From Aselliscus stoliczkanus (lineage: Eukaryota; Chordata; Mammalia; Chiroptera; Hipposideridae): 64,000 bases of DNA. The stretch spans positions 134,714,421 to 134,778,420 of the forward strand of contig CM066733.1 of assembly GCA_033961575.1 (NCBI GenBank), in the 5' to 3' direction. A program made the translations under genes and the position numbers. The notes beneath the pieces were generated by a model, which saw only the letters and a list, made by a program, of their open reading frames with translations, was not told the DNA's origin and ran no database searches. Position 1 is the stretch's first letter. The number at the start of each line of letters is the position of its first letter. Shown piece by piece: positions 1 through 12,740 of the stretch.

Positions 1-21
1 GCACTAAAGTCTGTGCTAGTG

Positions 22-231
22 CTGTTCAATGGAATTTTCTGTGATGATGTAAATCTATATTTGTGTTGCCCAATACAATAAGATGTCACTGGTCACATGG
101 ATACTAAGCACTTAAAAATGTGGTTAGTGTGATTGACAAACTACATTTTTTAATTAGAATGTGTTTAAATTTAAGGAGCCACATGTGGCCAGTGGTACTG
201 TATCAGACAGGGCAGGTCTGTAGATTAATTC
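22..231. repeat. Ancient DNA-transposon (MER-type) relic
   Basis: The segment carries the phrase 'gtgctgttcaatggaa' at one end and 'ccacatgtggccagtgg' at the other, with a degraded AT-rich centre. This is the layout of a common mammalian non-autonomous DNA-transposon fossil. It is strongly diverged. I do not assign the exact family name. Confidence 0.5.
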
Positions 232-2930
232 CTTGTAATTAAGTACCAAAGACTTTCAAACCCTAAATTTTTAAACCTAAAATATCTTCCCCCATATTAG
301 TCCATTGTGAGTAAAATAATTACTGTCTATCTAGCATCTGGTTCATTTTGCAGAATTAAATATTAGTCATGACTACCAGTACAGTGTCAGAAATATACTA
401 CCAGTATATTTCCATCAGAAATATACTGATGGGAAAAACGTATAGATTTTATATAGCACATGCATAATTTTTGTTAAAATCGCTTGCAATTAGTCATCCA
501 AGTGGGAAGGATAACAGTGTCCATTAATTACTGTTGAATCATAATTCTAACCTTTCCACATCTCTGTCCAAATCTCCCTGGAATCCTAAATGAAAACGAT
601 AACTATTACCAGAAATAGCTGAAGGCCTACATGCTCCTAGGTGTCCTTGAATATTCAACACTGGCTTCATGCTTCTATGTCATAAAAACCAAAGGCAAGG
701 CAGAAAAAAAGCGGTAGCAATAAGTCAGCAGAAAAATATACTTTTCTGAATTTGGCTTGTTATCAAGTTTTCTGATACAAAGTAGGTAAGGTCCCTCCTA
801 GTCCTACTTCACACCCTTCCCTCCAGGGCTGGACCTCCTGGGACTTGCCCCTTCTTCATATGTGGCCCCAAAAGGGCTGTCCCAGAGCCCTTTAGGTCCC
901 TGAGAGTGGAAACCACTTTTGTCTTTGGCTTCAAACTGTGATGCACTGTTCTGAAAGGCCCCCTTCACTTCTCTGGGATTTTCCACTGTTTGGGGGCCCT
1001 AACGTTCTACCTTTCTTCCTATCCCATTAACCTGTATACTGGATAGTTTACATGTAGCATGTTTAGGAACCAGTTGCGAAACAAAGTCTACTTCTTCCAT
1101 GTTTGGAATGAAGTAGCTGCTGAACAAATGTTTTGTGAATGACTCATAACTCAGGAACATTTAAGTTGCAGAATGAATGATCAAGCCCCTCCTAAGCGGG
1201 GAACTGATGTCACCATCACCCACCTCACAGTGGTGTCACAACTACCAAAGCACTTTGAACATTTGTAACAGGGATAACATTTTTGAGACATTAAGTCAAT
1301 ATGTTTTTATTTCTGGTGATTCCTTCTCCCTAGTTGTTCTAGAAGTCACTACACATTATGCCCATGAACAGAATTCAATGAGAACAAGAGGTCATTGCTG
1401 CACTTTGTTTAAAAATGGGTCTTAAAAGATTGCAGTTGGATAAAAGTCTGAAAATAAACACTCCTGTTTTGCAAAAGCCAAACCTTGCTGAGAAAAAAGG
1501 TTAAAAAGGAAACGTGTATAGTCTGATGAGCTGGATGTTGGAGGACTGGTTCTAGGGCAGAAGTAAGAGACAGGCAGTTCCCAGCCCCAAGAAGGAACTA
1601 ATTCGCTAACACCCCTGGACAGCCTTCCTGGGCTACAGAAAGGAGCTGAATGAGAGAGAAGGGAGAAGGAGCAGGGCCTGACCTGGGCATTGGGGCAATC
1701 CGGGAAGCTTGTGGGGGAATCTGAACACAGCATGAGCTGGGAAGACAGCCAGCCTCTTACAGCCTTCCAGCAATCTTGATCTGGGGGCAGGGACCTGGGG
1801 CAGCCCCTCAGCATGTCACATACTGCAACATGGTACTCAGATGGCAAGGGGAACATGGGATGGGGGAGAAGAGAGGATTCAGGTGCCAAAGGGACCATCT
1901 GACTGGATGAGGCATGGGGACAGAGGGCAGAATCCACAGACCCATGGAAACAGTGTGAGCAGACCCCTGGTCATAAGCAGGGGACACCAGCACATTATTC
2001 AAGTTGCATAGGACCGGTTGTCGCCTCTCTATGAACACCAGAGCCCAGGAAGCTGGCTCCTCAGCAGAAATCTAGGGGCTGCAGAGGACAACCTGGGGAC
2101 CAGAGGTCCTCCGCACACTGCCTGGAACATAGTCCTCTAGACTAGAACAAGAGAAGAGGGAAAGAGAAATTCCTGAGGGGAAGAACACTGCTCTGAAAGA
2201 GGGTTTGAACTTTGAATGAACTCAATATTTACCCTAAAGAAACTTTTTTTTGTATGGAAGGAATGGAAATTGTCAAGGAAATTCCTGTCATCAGTACAAA
2301 CGGGCTATGAGCAAGATGAGCACAGTGAAAGAAAATCAACAAAGATGTATTTTTTATTATTTATGCACATCTGATGCACATTGTGTGCATTTTGATCCCA
2401 CTACAAATACATTAAGCATTTTTCCAACGAGCCTGAGAGAGAGAGAAAAGAACACGCTTCTCACTCCCCAAATTAGAAGCAATGTTACTAGATTGCATCT
2501 CAAATCTAGAAAACTTTCATTAAGTATACACTGAGTTCTTACTATGTACCAATCTCCATAAATCCAGATTAAAAATGTCATGTTCACTTGGGACTTTGTA
2601 AGCCAACTAACCTCACTGTTAGGGAAAATGGAAAGATCCTTAGAAAGATAATACCTGTATTCGTTATAATATTAAAAATGAAATGTCTTCACCTTGCGTC
2701 TAACAAGACGCCGAACCAAACTTATTATGTATGTGCTTACTGGTCACCTACATGTTGTGATTTCCTTTTTATAGTTAGTCTTCCCTACGCACCGCCAGCT
2801 CTTCTTCATAACCTGTGTATTGATGTTGAAATTATCACTTTAGTCCTTAAAATTTAAGCATTGTCTCTATATACAAAATTATATTCTTAAAGTCACATAT
2901 CACCACTAACAATAACTTAAGTTTATTATA
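232..2930. other. Intergenic, nothing recognised
   Basis: The longest frames here (for example minus strand 1422-1937) show no known domain, no codon bias and no splice context. I see no clear repeat family and no RNA gene. Confidence 0.6.
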
Positions 2931-2934
2931 TAGG

Positions 2935-3110
2935 TTAGAGTTGATACCGTGCTTCACACTATTTCACTTAGTCTAGATGGCAGGTAGGGAATTTATCACA
3001 CCATTCTGCAGATGAGGAAATAGAGGCTTCTGTGTTCAACAGAGAACCAGGACTGACTCACATCTTCAGACTCTCGTACCTGCACCACCATCCTACCTAA
3101 ATATCTACCT
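2935..3110. repeat. MIR relic
   Basis: The wording 'ttctgcagatgaggaaat' followed by a degraded accession-type tail matches the core region of the mammalian-wide MIR SINE. It is old and diverged. Confidence 0.5.
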
Positions 3111-3159
3111 TGACTACTGCCATTCCTGGGATAACTGATTTGATCTTTGCCAGTTATTT

Positions 3160-3490
3160 ATAGACTCCGTCCACTTTAAAGTGAAGTATAGTTCCAGATC
3201 GACTGTTGGCACACAGACTTCCCTGACCAACCTTGTCCAAACGGACCTCGCCTTCCTCTCAACACCCACGGTATGTTCTCTTGACATCGCTGCTTGGTAA
3301 TCTACCATACTCTTCCTTGAAACAACTCTTATACTGTTAGTCACTTTTCAATATGTTTACACCTGGTTGTCCCCAACTAGATGGGGCTCCTCAAAGATCT
3401 TTTCCTATCCAATCTTCCCTTGCACTCCGTTGCAGAGTCCTTGGCACACCACAGGTCCGCATGTATTTCTGGATGTGTTGATTGTCCGAA
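3160..3490. repeat. L2-like 3' end relic
   Basis: Pyrimidine-rich text with 'gatggggctcctcaaag' and 'gagtccttggcacac' resembles the 3' end of L2 LINEs (a gene-desert relic common in mammals). The match is weak, and I infer it from word pattern only. Confidence 0.35.
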
Positions 3491-5290
3491 AGAGATCATG
3501 TGATCTCATTAGAAAGCAAAAGGACCCTGTGAGATCCACAGGCCCCTGGTACAAGAGAAAACTCCAAAAAGGAGGCAACCACACTGAAAGGAAAAATGCC
3601 CTGCTTCACCATTTTGCTTATGACCATCCTTGCATAGACTCCAGAATTACTTTATTATTTAATCCAGCCCAGTGAAAATTGGGTCATACCATCTTTCCAA
3701 CCAGAGTGCTGTTCTGTTTTTAATGACTAAGACATACATGAGTAGCTTGCAAATATTATAGTAATGACTTTATATACACATCAATACATTCCCAGGTTAC
3801 TGCCTTACACAGAACTATCAAGTGTAATTGGGCTTTCTGACCTTGTGACACAACCCTTCAGCTACAAAGTGCCTCCTTTATTTCCTTTCTTAAAAAGTAC
3901 ATTTAATCGGCCCTGGACTTTCCCGTCTGTCAGTGCAGCTTGGGGCGACTTCCTGCTCTGTCAGCTGACCATGAGTCACGTCTCTGCGGCACGTTAGTAA
4001 GGTTGCTTCTGCATCTTCAGCCACCAGGAAAAGAGAAAGACAGTGGTGAGCTTTCAGACCTCCTTATTGGTGGGACAATTTTTTTTTTTGCCTGTTCATT
4101 TAAAACCTTGCAGTTGTCAGTTTTGTTCTCCAGCTTCTGCCTTAGTGACAGTGTTTCAAAAGGCAGGAAAAGCAGTTTCCTATTTTCCAGAATGAAAGTG
4201 ACGTTTAAAAAAAATCCATCTCTGTAGTGAATGAATCATTTATCTGGGCAACCCCTTTCTCTGAGGGAGTCCTTCCTTTGAGCCACATTTCGGGGATGTC
4301 TTCAGTGAGGCAAAAGGCAGTAACAGAAGTGCTAGTTCTGGGATACGAAATGATGCAAGTAGAGTTTAGGAGGAATTTCAAAATCACAGAAGGGGAGGTA
4401 TGAGGGAAGATAGGGTGGATGTGAAATCAAATAACAAAACTTCCTAGATTGGGGAAGGCATTAGCGCAAAATCATAGGGAGGTAGGGGGCTCAAGAATAG
4501 GCAACCTATAGGAAGTTAGAGGAGTTTGGGGACCACTTCTGCCTCCTGCAAATATCTTGCATATTATTTAGCTACTTGAGGATTTAAAGTCTTTCTTGTT
4601 AGAAGAGGGTAAGGGACCAGCACTGACCTGTCTCATCTGATGCTTTGAAAAAAGCCAACAAAATATTATTTTAATGTAGTCAGCAGATATAAGTAAATGC
4701 ACTTTTCTCAGCAAAACAGTAATACAATAATCAAGTTACATTGTCATCACCTCTGATTTATCCTGAGATATGGCTCATTGGCAGTGCTAGGATCCTGCTT
4801 TGGTTTTATTTGTTGTTGTTTTGTTTTGTTTTCCTTTCTTCCAAAGATTGTTGGCATGAAAATGACTTTGAAAAGAAAAAATAATGGGTAAATTAGAGGT
4901 GGCGGTAGAAGAAGCGTGGACATATGCTCTCATTTACAGATGCTAAAAAGAAGTATGTTTGGTGGGGGGCAGAGAGGAATAGCTAAAGCCCTTGGAGACT
5001 TAAAAGTAGGGCGAGTCACTTACCCTGACATAGTAAAGCGAAGGAAAGCTCTATAAGCCTTTCACGTTAGAATGCTCTATCATCATTCTACTTATTTCAG
5101 TAATCACAGATGATTAGATTACCTGTAACTATTCTAACCAAAACACCACCACCTCAATTATTGACATATATGCAATATACAGATGTCAATCTTCCATTCT
5201 GAATTTTTTTTCAGTGTCATCTCGATTTGAAACATTCTTGTCCGTTTGCTGGAATATGCATCAGATCATATAGCCTGATAGTGATTTCAG
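3491..5290. other. Intergenic, nothing recognised
   Basis: I see no gene and no clear repeat family. The short open frames are not supported by homology, codon use or splice sites. Confidence 0.6.
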
Positions 5291-5345
5291 AAAAAAAAAA
5301 ATGTGTCCCAAGTCAACTCTTAACCAATGGGCCACTCAGCCAGCC
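5291..5345 (-). repeat. tRNA-derived SINE head fragment
   Basis: Read on the minus strand, the segment gives 'ggctggctgagtggccc' and 'attggttaagagttg', which is the tRNA-like head (A-box side) of the same SINE group found elsewhere in the window, especially the composite element at 34.8-35.3 kb. The B box and tail are missing, so it is only a 5' piece. Confidence 0.6.
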
Positions 5346-5959
5346 TTAGGACATTTTTACAGGTCCTTAAATATGACTTTAGAGAATTTGCTCCAGTGAC
5401 TAAACCCCCAAACCAGGGAAAAGCTAAAATTCTGCCCTGACTCAAAGGCAGAATTCCACTACCTGAATCATCTACAACACTTCAGCAGCACCCTGGATTT
5501 CTCTGAAAGGATCTCCTGTCAAGGATTGGGCAGGCTTAGCCATGTCCTCTTTCTCTTGTGAAAATAGATGATGATACAGTCAAAAGGACTATAGCTCAAA
5601 GATCATGGGTTGGGTTAGTGCCAACCTTGGTACTATGCCCTCAATTCAGTACAAAGAGCTCTAATCTCTTTAGGTATCAAGACGCTCTTTTAGTTCAAAC
5701 ATTTATGTTTTCTGCTCATGGTAAAAGCACCCCTTTTATCTCTATCTTTTTGCAGTAGCTAAGGGTATTTTGTCCACCTTGGATGAATTCTGTCCTTTCT
5801 TGATATTTATGGAAAATACATGTTTATTTTCAGCTGCATTTGCTCATTTGCTGTTAATCTTTCTTCTCTCTCTGGCTTGCTTCTACATCAAGAATCATTC
5901 TCAGAATCACAGCACAAAAGTTAGCCTAAAGCAGCCAACATCTACAGGAGCCTGAGAAT

Positions 5960-6440
5960 CTTAGACTTAAACAATGTTAAAACTAGAAGGGCCATTAAGA
6001 ATGACCTAGCCCAAAGGCAGTGCAAAGGATTTAGGGTGCCCACGTCAACATTCAAAAGCAGAAATTTTCAACGCACATAATTTTGACCCAGCAATCACAT
6101 GGCTAGGAATTTATTCTATAGATACACCCTAAAATATATACAAAGATATAGGTACAAATACTCTTATTGCAGCATTATTTGTAAGTCAAGAAATATAGGA
6201 AACAACCTATCAATAAGAGGATGCTTATCAACAAAATGATGATCATATACAGTGATGTGGGTATATATAAGGGAAAGAATACATAGAAAAAGTAATGTTC
6301 ATAGGCCTGTTTTAAAAGTGGTTATCTCTAAGGAATCAGATTAGTTGAGCAGTAGGGGAGGAGGAGGGCTGTTCACATTTTATTTTATGCCCTTCAGTTA
6401 TAAGTTTTTAAAATGTAATTTGTAAGGCGTAAAAAGAGCA
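5960..6440 (+). repeat. Old L1 3' fragment
   Basis: Text such as 'cccagcaatcacatggct', 'attgcagcattatttgtaa' and 'gaaacaacctatcaat' corresponds to the end of LINE-1 ORF2 and the early 3' UTR in mammals. The reading frame is destroyed. The first about 60 bases may be a separate MIR/L2 relic. Confidence 0.65.
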
Positions 6441-7324
6441 GAGGCATGACTTCCTGACTCTCAGGTGACTGCCCTCTCATTAAAAGTGTTAGTGTGTACA
6501 TTTTTCCAGCTTACTGTTTACCAGCTTATTCCTTTTCCAGTTGTCCAGATAATATAAGATAAATGTACTCAGCATTCTTTACTATTGGCTAATGCTGAAA
6601 ATGTGATTTTTAAAAGGTCCGGTATGATAGAAAATGATCCATTTTCCCCACCAACACTCCCTGCAGCTGGTTAAGGCCATAGCCCACTACAGAAGTCACA
6701 TAGGTAATGACATGGGAGTTTTGATAAAACTGTGCTCTTTCCTTCCTTACTGTCACCCTCCATCAATGAACTGGCTATGGAACTTTACTGGACTATTTTC
6801 TGCACCTTGCACGTGGGAAAAAGTCCTGGCCACAAAAATATTAATTCTGTAATTCAAGTTTCCTCTGGCCATACCCAACTCTACAGATAACAAGAACAAC
6901 CAACCCCAACTCAAGTTTCTTTGGTTCTTTCCAGAGCCTGTGACAGTGGACCTTCAAGCCCCTGAAAGCCATCTTTCAAATACTGCTGGAGATCCCTAGA
7001 AGGCATCTTCCATGGGCTGCTGAATAAGATGCCTCCACAGAGCTAGATTACAGTCTCTCCTGGACATTTACCGGTCATCACCGTCACCTGTTTAGCACTT
7101 CCATCTACTTCCATAGCTAAAGACCTGGAAATCGGAGGTGTCCAAGTTGCGTGGTGTTCTCTTTTAGGTAGGAGGAATGCTTCCTTCCTCCACCCCCATG
7201 TTCAGCCCTGTGTGGAGATCCAGCAGTGTAGCTTCTGCACTCGTGTATTACAGAATTATCAGTGATTCAGAATTTCAGTTTCCCTTTGTAGTTCCCTTGC
7301 TGTTCAGAGAACTCAGGCTTTCAT

Positions 7325-7680
7325 TCTTAAACATTTATTGACTACCTTCTCTGTACAGACACATATAATATATACAATGATTAATAAAATAGCCAAGAGT
7401 CCTGCTATCATAGAATTTTTAGTTTATGCATGGAGAAAAATAATGAACAAGTAATTAAAGCAAATAAATGTGTAACTGCAAATTGAGATAGGTGCAGTGA
7501 TGGCAAAAAGAAGGTGTGAAAGAAAATAATAAAGGTGCTACTTTAGATAGAGTGGTCAGAAAAGGCCTCTGAAGTAGTTACAGTTTCTATAACAACGAAG
7601 ACATTGAAAATCCAGATTTGGAAAAAAGGAAGGTGAGGAGATGGGGGAGAGCAGGAGAAATAAGCTAACATTTCAATTAT
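7325..7680. repeat. Ancient interspersed relic hosting the mariner
   Basis: Words such as 'taaaggtgctactttaga' and 'tagagtggtcagaaaagg' belong to a mammal-wide ancient repeat seen several times in this window (about 12.4, 27.5, 29.4-32.1 and 47.5 kb). I recognise the pattern but cannot name the family with confidence. Confidence 0.4.
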
Positions 7681-7759
7681 TATGAGCCAAGAACTTTACA
7701 TATATGAGGTCTGACAATTAAGTTCATGAATTTGTTGCAACAATGTTGCTAACCTTTTT

Positions 7760-8354
7760 TGATATCAGAGGGATTATTCATTATGAATTTGTACCAACTG
7801 GACAAATGGTTAACCAAGTTTACTATTTGGAAGTGCTGAAAAAGCTGCGTGAAAAAGTTAGATGACCTGGGGCTGGCCAAGTGGCACGGTGGACGGTGGT
7901 TAAGTGCTGGTTTGGGAGGCTGGCGGGCCTGGTTCGGGTCCCACATATGAGGGCCAGTGACACTGCCCTCAAAAAAAAAAAAAAAAAAAGGTAGATGACC
8001 TGAACTTTTCACCAATAGTTCATGGCTCTTGCATCAGGACAATGCACCAGTTCACACAGCACTGTCTGTGAGGGAGTTTTTGCCAATAAACAAATAACTG
8101 TATTGGAACACCGCCCCTACTCACCTGATCTGGTCCCCAATGACTTCTTTTTTTACCCAAAGATAAAGGAAATAATGAAAGGAAGACATTTTGGTGACAT
8201 TCAGGACATCAAGGATAATACGACAACAGCTCTGATGGCCATTCCAGAAAAAGAGTTCCACAATTGCTTAGAAGGGTGGACTGGGCACTGGCATCAGTGC
8301 ATAGCTTCCCAAGGGGAGTACTTCGAAGGTGACCGTAGTGATATTAAGCAATGA
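7760..8354 (+). pseudogene. Mariner transposase remnant
   Basis: The remnant encodes the C-terminal half of a DD34D mariner transposase. Motifs visible are HQDNAPVHTALSVREF around 8034-8078 (second catalytic Asp) and EHRPYSPDLVPND around 8107-8145 (third catalytic Asp). The 34-residue spacing between the two Asp residues holds only if one base is restored in the T-run near 8075-8082, so there is a frameshift there. The N-terminal DNA-binding region and first catalytic Asp are absent, and a SINE interrupts the frame at 7870. A mariner family with ends like HSMAR2 is the likely source. Confidence 0.82.
7870..7991 (+). mobile_element. Rhin-1-like tRNA SINE inside the mariner
   Basis: The element starts gggctggccaagtggcac, has a B-box-like ggttcgggtcccac, ends with agtgacactgccctc and a poly(A) of about 19. 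The target-site duplication tagatgacctg is present at 7859-7869 and 7992-8002. Insertion therefore came after the mariner, which gives a relative age. Confidence 0.9.
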
Positions 8355-8414
8355 GGTATGTAGCACTTTTTCTAGGATGACTTCACAAACTTAATTGTCC
8401 AACCTCGTATTATG

Positions 8415-8555
8415 TCCTTTAATCCTAACACAATTTTATGAAGTAGGATTGTTGTTAGCCCCACCTCCCAGATGAATAAAATGAAGCACTGAAAGGTGGC
8501 TTGTTCTTGTCACCCAGCTAGTAAGTGGTGAAGGCAGAACTTGAACCCAGGCAGT
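8415..8555 (-). repeat. MIR relic
   Basis: The stretch with 'acccagctagtaagtggtg' and 'gaacttgaacccaggcag' is the classic MIR 3' core. It directly follows the mariner. Confidence 0.7.
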
Positions 8556-9935
8556 GTAAGATCTTAAGAAAGGAAAAGGCTTTAGATTATTTCCATACGT
8601 TAGAGGCCAGTGTGGCTGAAGCAGGAAGGAAAAAGGGGAAATCAGCACAAGATGGAGTTGGCAAGGCAGGCAGGAACTAGACCATGCATGGGTAAGTGGT
8701 CATATTTCATTCTCAGAGTAATTCATGGTTGACTGACACTACTCCAAAAGAACAATATTGTACCGAGGAGCCAGCATTAGTAATGCAAATAATTATCACT
8801 TCTATTATTTCTGTAAGCTGAGGTTTTAGAGAACAAGAGTGCTTCCCTTAGGTTGTGAATAACCGAGGAGACTGAGATCCTGGAGACAGAATTATACTTT
8901 CTGGCACATATGTTGACTTGATATACAACTTAGGAAATTTCACCATCTCCGGCCCGGTACATACCTGCAGCAGCCTGCCCACTGTGTTACAGAATTGTGG
9001 GTGGCCAAATTAACCAATCTTCTACTTGAGGTTGTAAAGTGAGTTAGTACATATAAGGGTGAGGAAAGGCAGAGAGGAGCCAGTTATCACAGTGCGTTGG
9101 CCCTCTCCAGGCAGCAAGGGGTTCTGCCCTACCAGGAGCGGCTCTGGGGGGCATTATGATTCACGGCCAAGGACTACAGCCTTGACCGAGACAAGAAGTC
9201 CTGAAAATGAAGAAGTCCCAATCTCTTCTGCAGCCAGTGCAGAATAAGAATAAAAAGAGGTAAAATGACAGTTTTTTTAAAAATTCCAAAAAATGGTATC
9301 AATGAAATCCTTTTAGAGGGTCCCTGCAATTCTTAGGAAATCTCAAACTTGCCAAAAAAAAGAAAAAGAGAAACAACGAACTCAATGTAACCATGTAAGT
9401 TGAATCTCACTTCAGCTCTAGTCACATAAAGTAGGAAGAAGAGAGAGGGGGTTTCCCATATTCTGTTTGCTGGTCATGGTAACCCCTTATTGGTTAGCAT
9501 GTTCTTGCTTCTCGTCGAATAGTGTGGATGTTCATTCTCCGCTTTTTCCTCTCCAGCAACCTGTCAATTTCTGTTTGGGGACCCATGTGATTCATGAAAG
9601 GCTGATTTCATCTTGGTGGTAAGGAGGGAACATGTAGCTGAGGCTAAGACATCAGCATATTTATACCCCTGGCCACGGTGGCTATGACCTAAGCCAGTGG
9701 TTTCAAAGTGACTCCCCTGGCTTTTGCTGGAACTGCAGGATGAAGCAAATCTCTTCGTCCCTCCTGTTGTAGTTGAATAAGAAGCCCTGGGGACCACAAG
9801 AGCAGCCTGACTTAGAATGGAGTCCACACTAAGGAAACCAAAGTAGGCAATGAAAACAATGAAATACTGGGTCTTGGGTGACATCACTGGGACAAAGGAC
9901 CCCCATCTCAGCAAAAACCTGGACTTTTCAGGGAT
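8556..9935. other. Intergenic, nothing recognised
   Basis: The 132-codon minus-strand frame (9564-9962) has no recognisable domain. I see no splice or promoter context and no clear repeat. Confidence 0.55.
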
Positions 9936-9939
9936 GTGA

Positions 9940-10330
9940 GTTGATTCAGTTGAGTTCAACAAATATTTAGTGAGTGACTACTTAAGTGCCAGATATGGTA
10001 TCTGACACTTAGAATATTCTCTACCTTTCCTATGCCTGCCTTTCCTCACCCCTATATGTAATAATACATTAATGCATAAAACAGACAAGTGTCCTTTGCA
10101 CCTAGTGGAAGATAAATGACAAGCAGCCAGCGAGAAAAACAAGAAAACAAAAAACTCTATAGGATATACTTGTCCTATAGAGAAGGAGACAAACAGACAA
10201 TAAGAATAACAAGGGAAGTGATAGAGCATGTGTTAGAGGCTGATAAATGCTGTGGGGAAAAAGAAAAAGAAGAACAAGGTCAGGAGGGTGCAGGGTGGGG
10301 AGTAGGAGCTGGAGAACAGGTTCCCTGTTA
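9940..10330. repeat. Ancient interspersed relic
   Basis: It begins with 'ttcaacaaatatttagtgag' and 'aagtgccagatatggtat', a common start of mammal-wide relics, and continues into 'gatagagcatgtgttaga'. The family is not assigned. Confidence 0.4.
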
Positions 10331-10766
10331 TCTGAGCTGATGTGAGTCCAGTCTCTGTTACTTGCTGTCTATTACTTGCAAATAAAACTACAACACCTTG
10401 GGACATTGTAAATACTTGTAGCACCCCACCTCCAGCCAAGCACACACCCAGAGCAGAAATTATAGGAGACTGGGGGTGGGGGTGAGGCAAAGGAATGTTA
10501 ATTAGATTTGTCTAAGATTCAGGAGGGGGCTAAATTGTACTTGAATTCAGGATAAAGGCTGAACTAATTCATTTTAAAACACAGATCCACATTTTTGGGG
10601 AGAGTGTGAAGCCTCTTAACATGCTTCCATTTAAATCCTGTGGCACTTTGATATAAATTACAACTCTCCTGATGCAACAAGATTCTCTTACTCCCACTGT
10701 TCTGGCTTCTTGAAATATAAAAATAATCACTCCTCTTTGTTTCCAATATTCAAAAGGAAGAAAGGA

Positions 10767-10772
<6 letters not shown>

Positions 10773-10830
<58 letters not shown>
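10773..10830. repeat. (GA)n microsatellite
   Basis: An almost pure GA dinucleotide run of about 58 bases, preceded by a degenerate purine tract (aaaggaagaaaggaag). Confidence 0.97.
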
Positions 10831-10833
<3 letters not shown>

Positions 10834-11570
10834 ACTTAATATAGAGATGTCTACTCCCACCCACCTTTTTGAGTATGTGGCTAGTGGCTTCCTGTAAAGG
10901 AAACATTTTGTCGATTCTTGCCTTAGTTAGTTAACACTGTCATTCCCCCTTTGTATAACTGCAATGTTGTGTAAAAGAAGAAATCATCACCTAAGAGACT
11001 GGGGTCTCTCGAACACTAGGAATGGCTGCAGATATTCATTCTGTCTCTTGCCATAGCACTTACTTTTCAGTGGGCATCTGTTCATAGACTGTGTTTTTAG
11101 ATCCTATGCCAGAAAAACTAAAGCTATGCTCTGATAAGTCTAAACGGGACTAAATTAACCTGGTTGGTATTCATGCAAATGCACTGTGCCCTTACCAGTT
11201 TCAGATCTCTACTCCAGCTTTTCCCTAGATGCCCCTGAGTTTAGCCATGGTAAAGCTTAACTGCTGTACCCAGTAGGCAGAGAATGAGGGGGGAGATGAA
11301 ATGCAGAAGGTACCCTGCCCCCTCACAGCCCCTCTCTGAAACCTAGAATGATGAAAAAGGACCTGGCCTACTCTAGGAAGACATACTGAAGTTAGACTAA
11401 TATTGCTTTTAAATTAGTGAAAAGAAACACCTTAAGTCACTAGGAAAGGAAAGATTATTCAACAGATTATTATGAGACAATTGCTCAGTCCTTTTGGCAA
11501 AAGAAGATCCTTCCTGCCTACCATTAAATTCCTAATGGCTGAGCCCCAAGGACCTGTGCTAATAAATGTG
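10831..11570. other. Intergenic, nothing recognised
   Basis: I see no open frame of note and no recognisable repeat or RNA. Confidence 0.55.
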
Positions 11571-11571
11571 A

Positions 11572-11590
11572 TCACGCACACACGCGCACG

Positions 11591-11624
<34 letters not shown>
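11572..11624. repeat. (CA)n microsatellite
   Basis: A CA dinucleotide run with a CG-interrupted 5' edge (cacacacgcgcacgcacgca). Confidence 0.97.
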
Positions 11625-11626
<2 letters not shown>

Positions 11627-11949
11627 AGCAAAGATACCTTATGCCTTACATATCAAGAAAAAGTAGCTGAATATGTCATCACTGGTGCTGAAGGCCACTC
11701 TAGGTTTAAGAGTCATCTCAGGAATCCCAAATCAGATAATGACAGACCTCACCACACAAAAATGTTCACTTTAAGGACATAAGATGAAAATACAAACATC
11801 TAAATGGGGGCGGGGGTGAGGGGGGAATCTACAATGTATATTATAATAATCTAACATCTTTAAAACGTAAAGAGCTTATAAGAATTGACCTGAAAAACAT
11901 GAAAATTCTAGAACAAAAACAGGCAAAAGACACTAGACAAGTCATAACA

Positions 11950-12330
11950 AAGCAAATATAAATGAATACAAAAAAGATGAAAAATTTCCATCTCGCTACT
12001 TAACTAAGGCAAAATCGAAACTACAGAAGGGAACCTTTCTTACTATCAAGTTAGCAAAGATAGTTTATTTTCCTAATAGTGCTGATAAGATTACAGTGAA
12101 AATGGAAATCTCTCACTGCTGGTAGGAATGTAAAACTTTCTGGAAAGCAATTTATTGTTTCTCAAGAGGCTTAAAAAATGTTTACGTTTTTTGACTGAGT
12201 AATCCTACTTCCAAAAATGTATCACTGGAGAGTAATTTAAAAATTCCAAAATATGGGCAAATAATCATGCATAAAAGTGTTCATTTCATCATTGCTTATA
12301 AAAACCAGGAGCACCCTAAATGTCCACTAC
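11950..12330 (+). repeat. Old L1 ORF2 3' fragment
   Basis: Phrases 'ctcactgctggtaggaatg', 'ggaaagcaatttattg', 'gagtaatcctacttcc' and 'aaatgtccactactcatg' match the degraded C-terminal end of LINE-1 ORF2. The frame is broken by many stops. Confidence 0.7.
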
Positions 12331-12339
12331 TCATGTCAA

Positions 12340-12740
12340 TATTTCATTGTGCATCTAATAGGTGTCAAACATGGCGCTAGAACAGAAGATAAGCACAAGA
12401 CAGAATTTATGGTCTGGGAGGTGATGAACAGTTAATCAAGTAATTACGATATTTGCTGCAGGAGATCCTTAGGAGAGGGAACCAAACCAGAGGAAGCGAT
12501 ATTTAAACTAAAATGAGAAGAATGTGTGAAGTTAATCAGAAGGGAGGGAAGAGTATTCCAACAAAAAGGATCAGCATATGTAAAACCTAGGGGGAAAAAT
12601 TAGCTAAAAAGACCAGAAGTTTAGCAGGGCAGGAGCAGGATGCAAGGACAAGCAGGCAGGAGCCAAGTGGGGACAGACGTGTAAATCATGTTTGGAAGCT
12701 CAGATTTTATCCTGAGGGCAGTGGTTTGATAAATTATGCC
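12340..12740. repeat. Ancient interspersed relic
   Basis: Words 'gaagagtattccaac', 'agcagggcaggagcagg' and 'tttatcctgagggcagtgg' belong to the same ancient mammal-wide family as 7.33-7.68 kb. It is heavily diverged. Confidence 0.4.

Larger units (their letters stand above)
7703..8409 (+). mobile_element. Mariner (Tc1/mariner) DNA transposon, internally deleted
   Basis: Terminal inverted repeats are visible: the left end reads TGAGGTCTGACAATTAAGTT and the reverse complement of the right end reads CGAGGTTGGACAATTAAGTT. TA dinucleotides sit at both outer edges (7703-7704 and 8408-8409), the standard mariner target duplication. The element lacks the first part of the transposase gene, since after about 50 bases it enters the middle of the coding region. 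A SINE (7870-7991) is inserted within it. Net mariner DNA is about 570 bases, against about 1.3 kb for a complete element. It is not mobile by itself, but its ends are well preserved. Confidence 0.88.

Noticed and set aside
1422..1937. 171-codon minus-strand frame
   Set aside because: No recognisable domain, low-complexity Ser/Pro composition, no splice or promoter context; chance frame.
8022..8354. Functional mariner transposase gene
   Set aside because: The N-terminal half is deleted, there is a frameshift, and a SINE interrupts the element.
9564..9962. 132-codon minus-strand frame
   Set aside because: No known domain or homologue that I recognise and no gene context; most likely chance.
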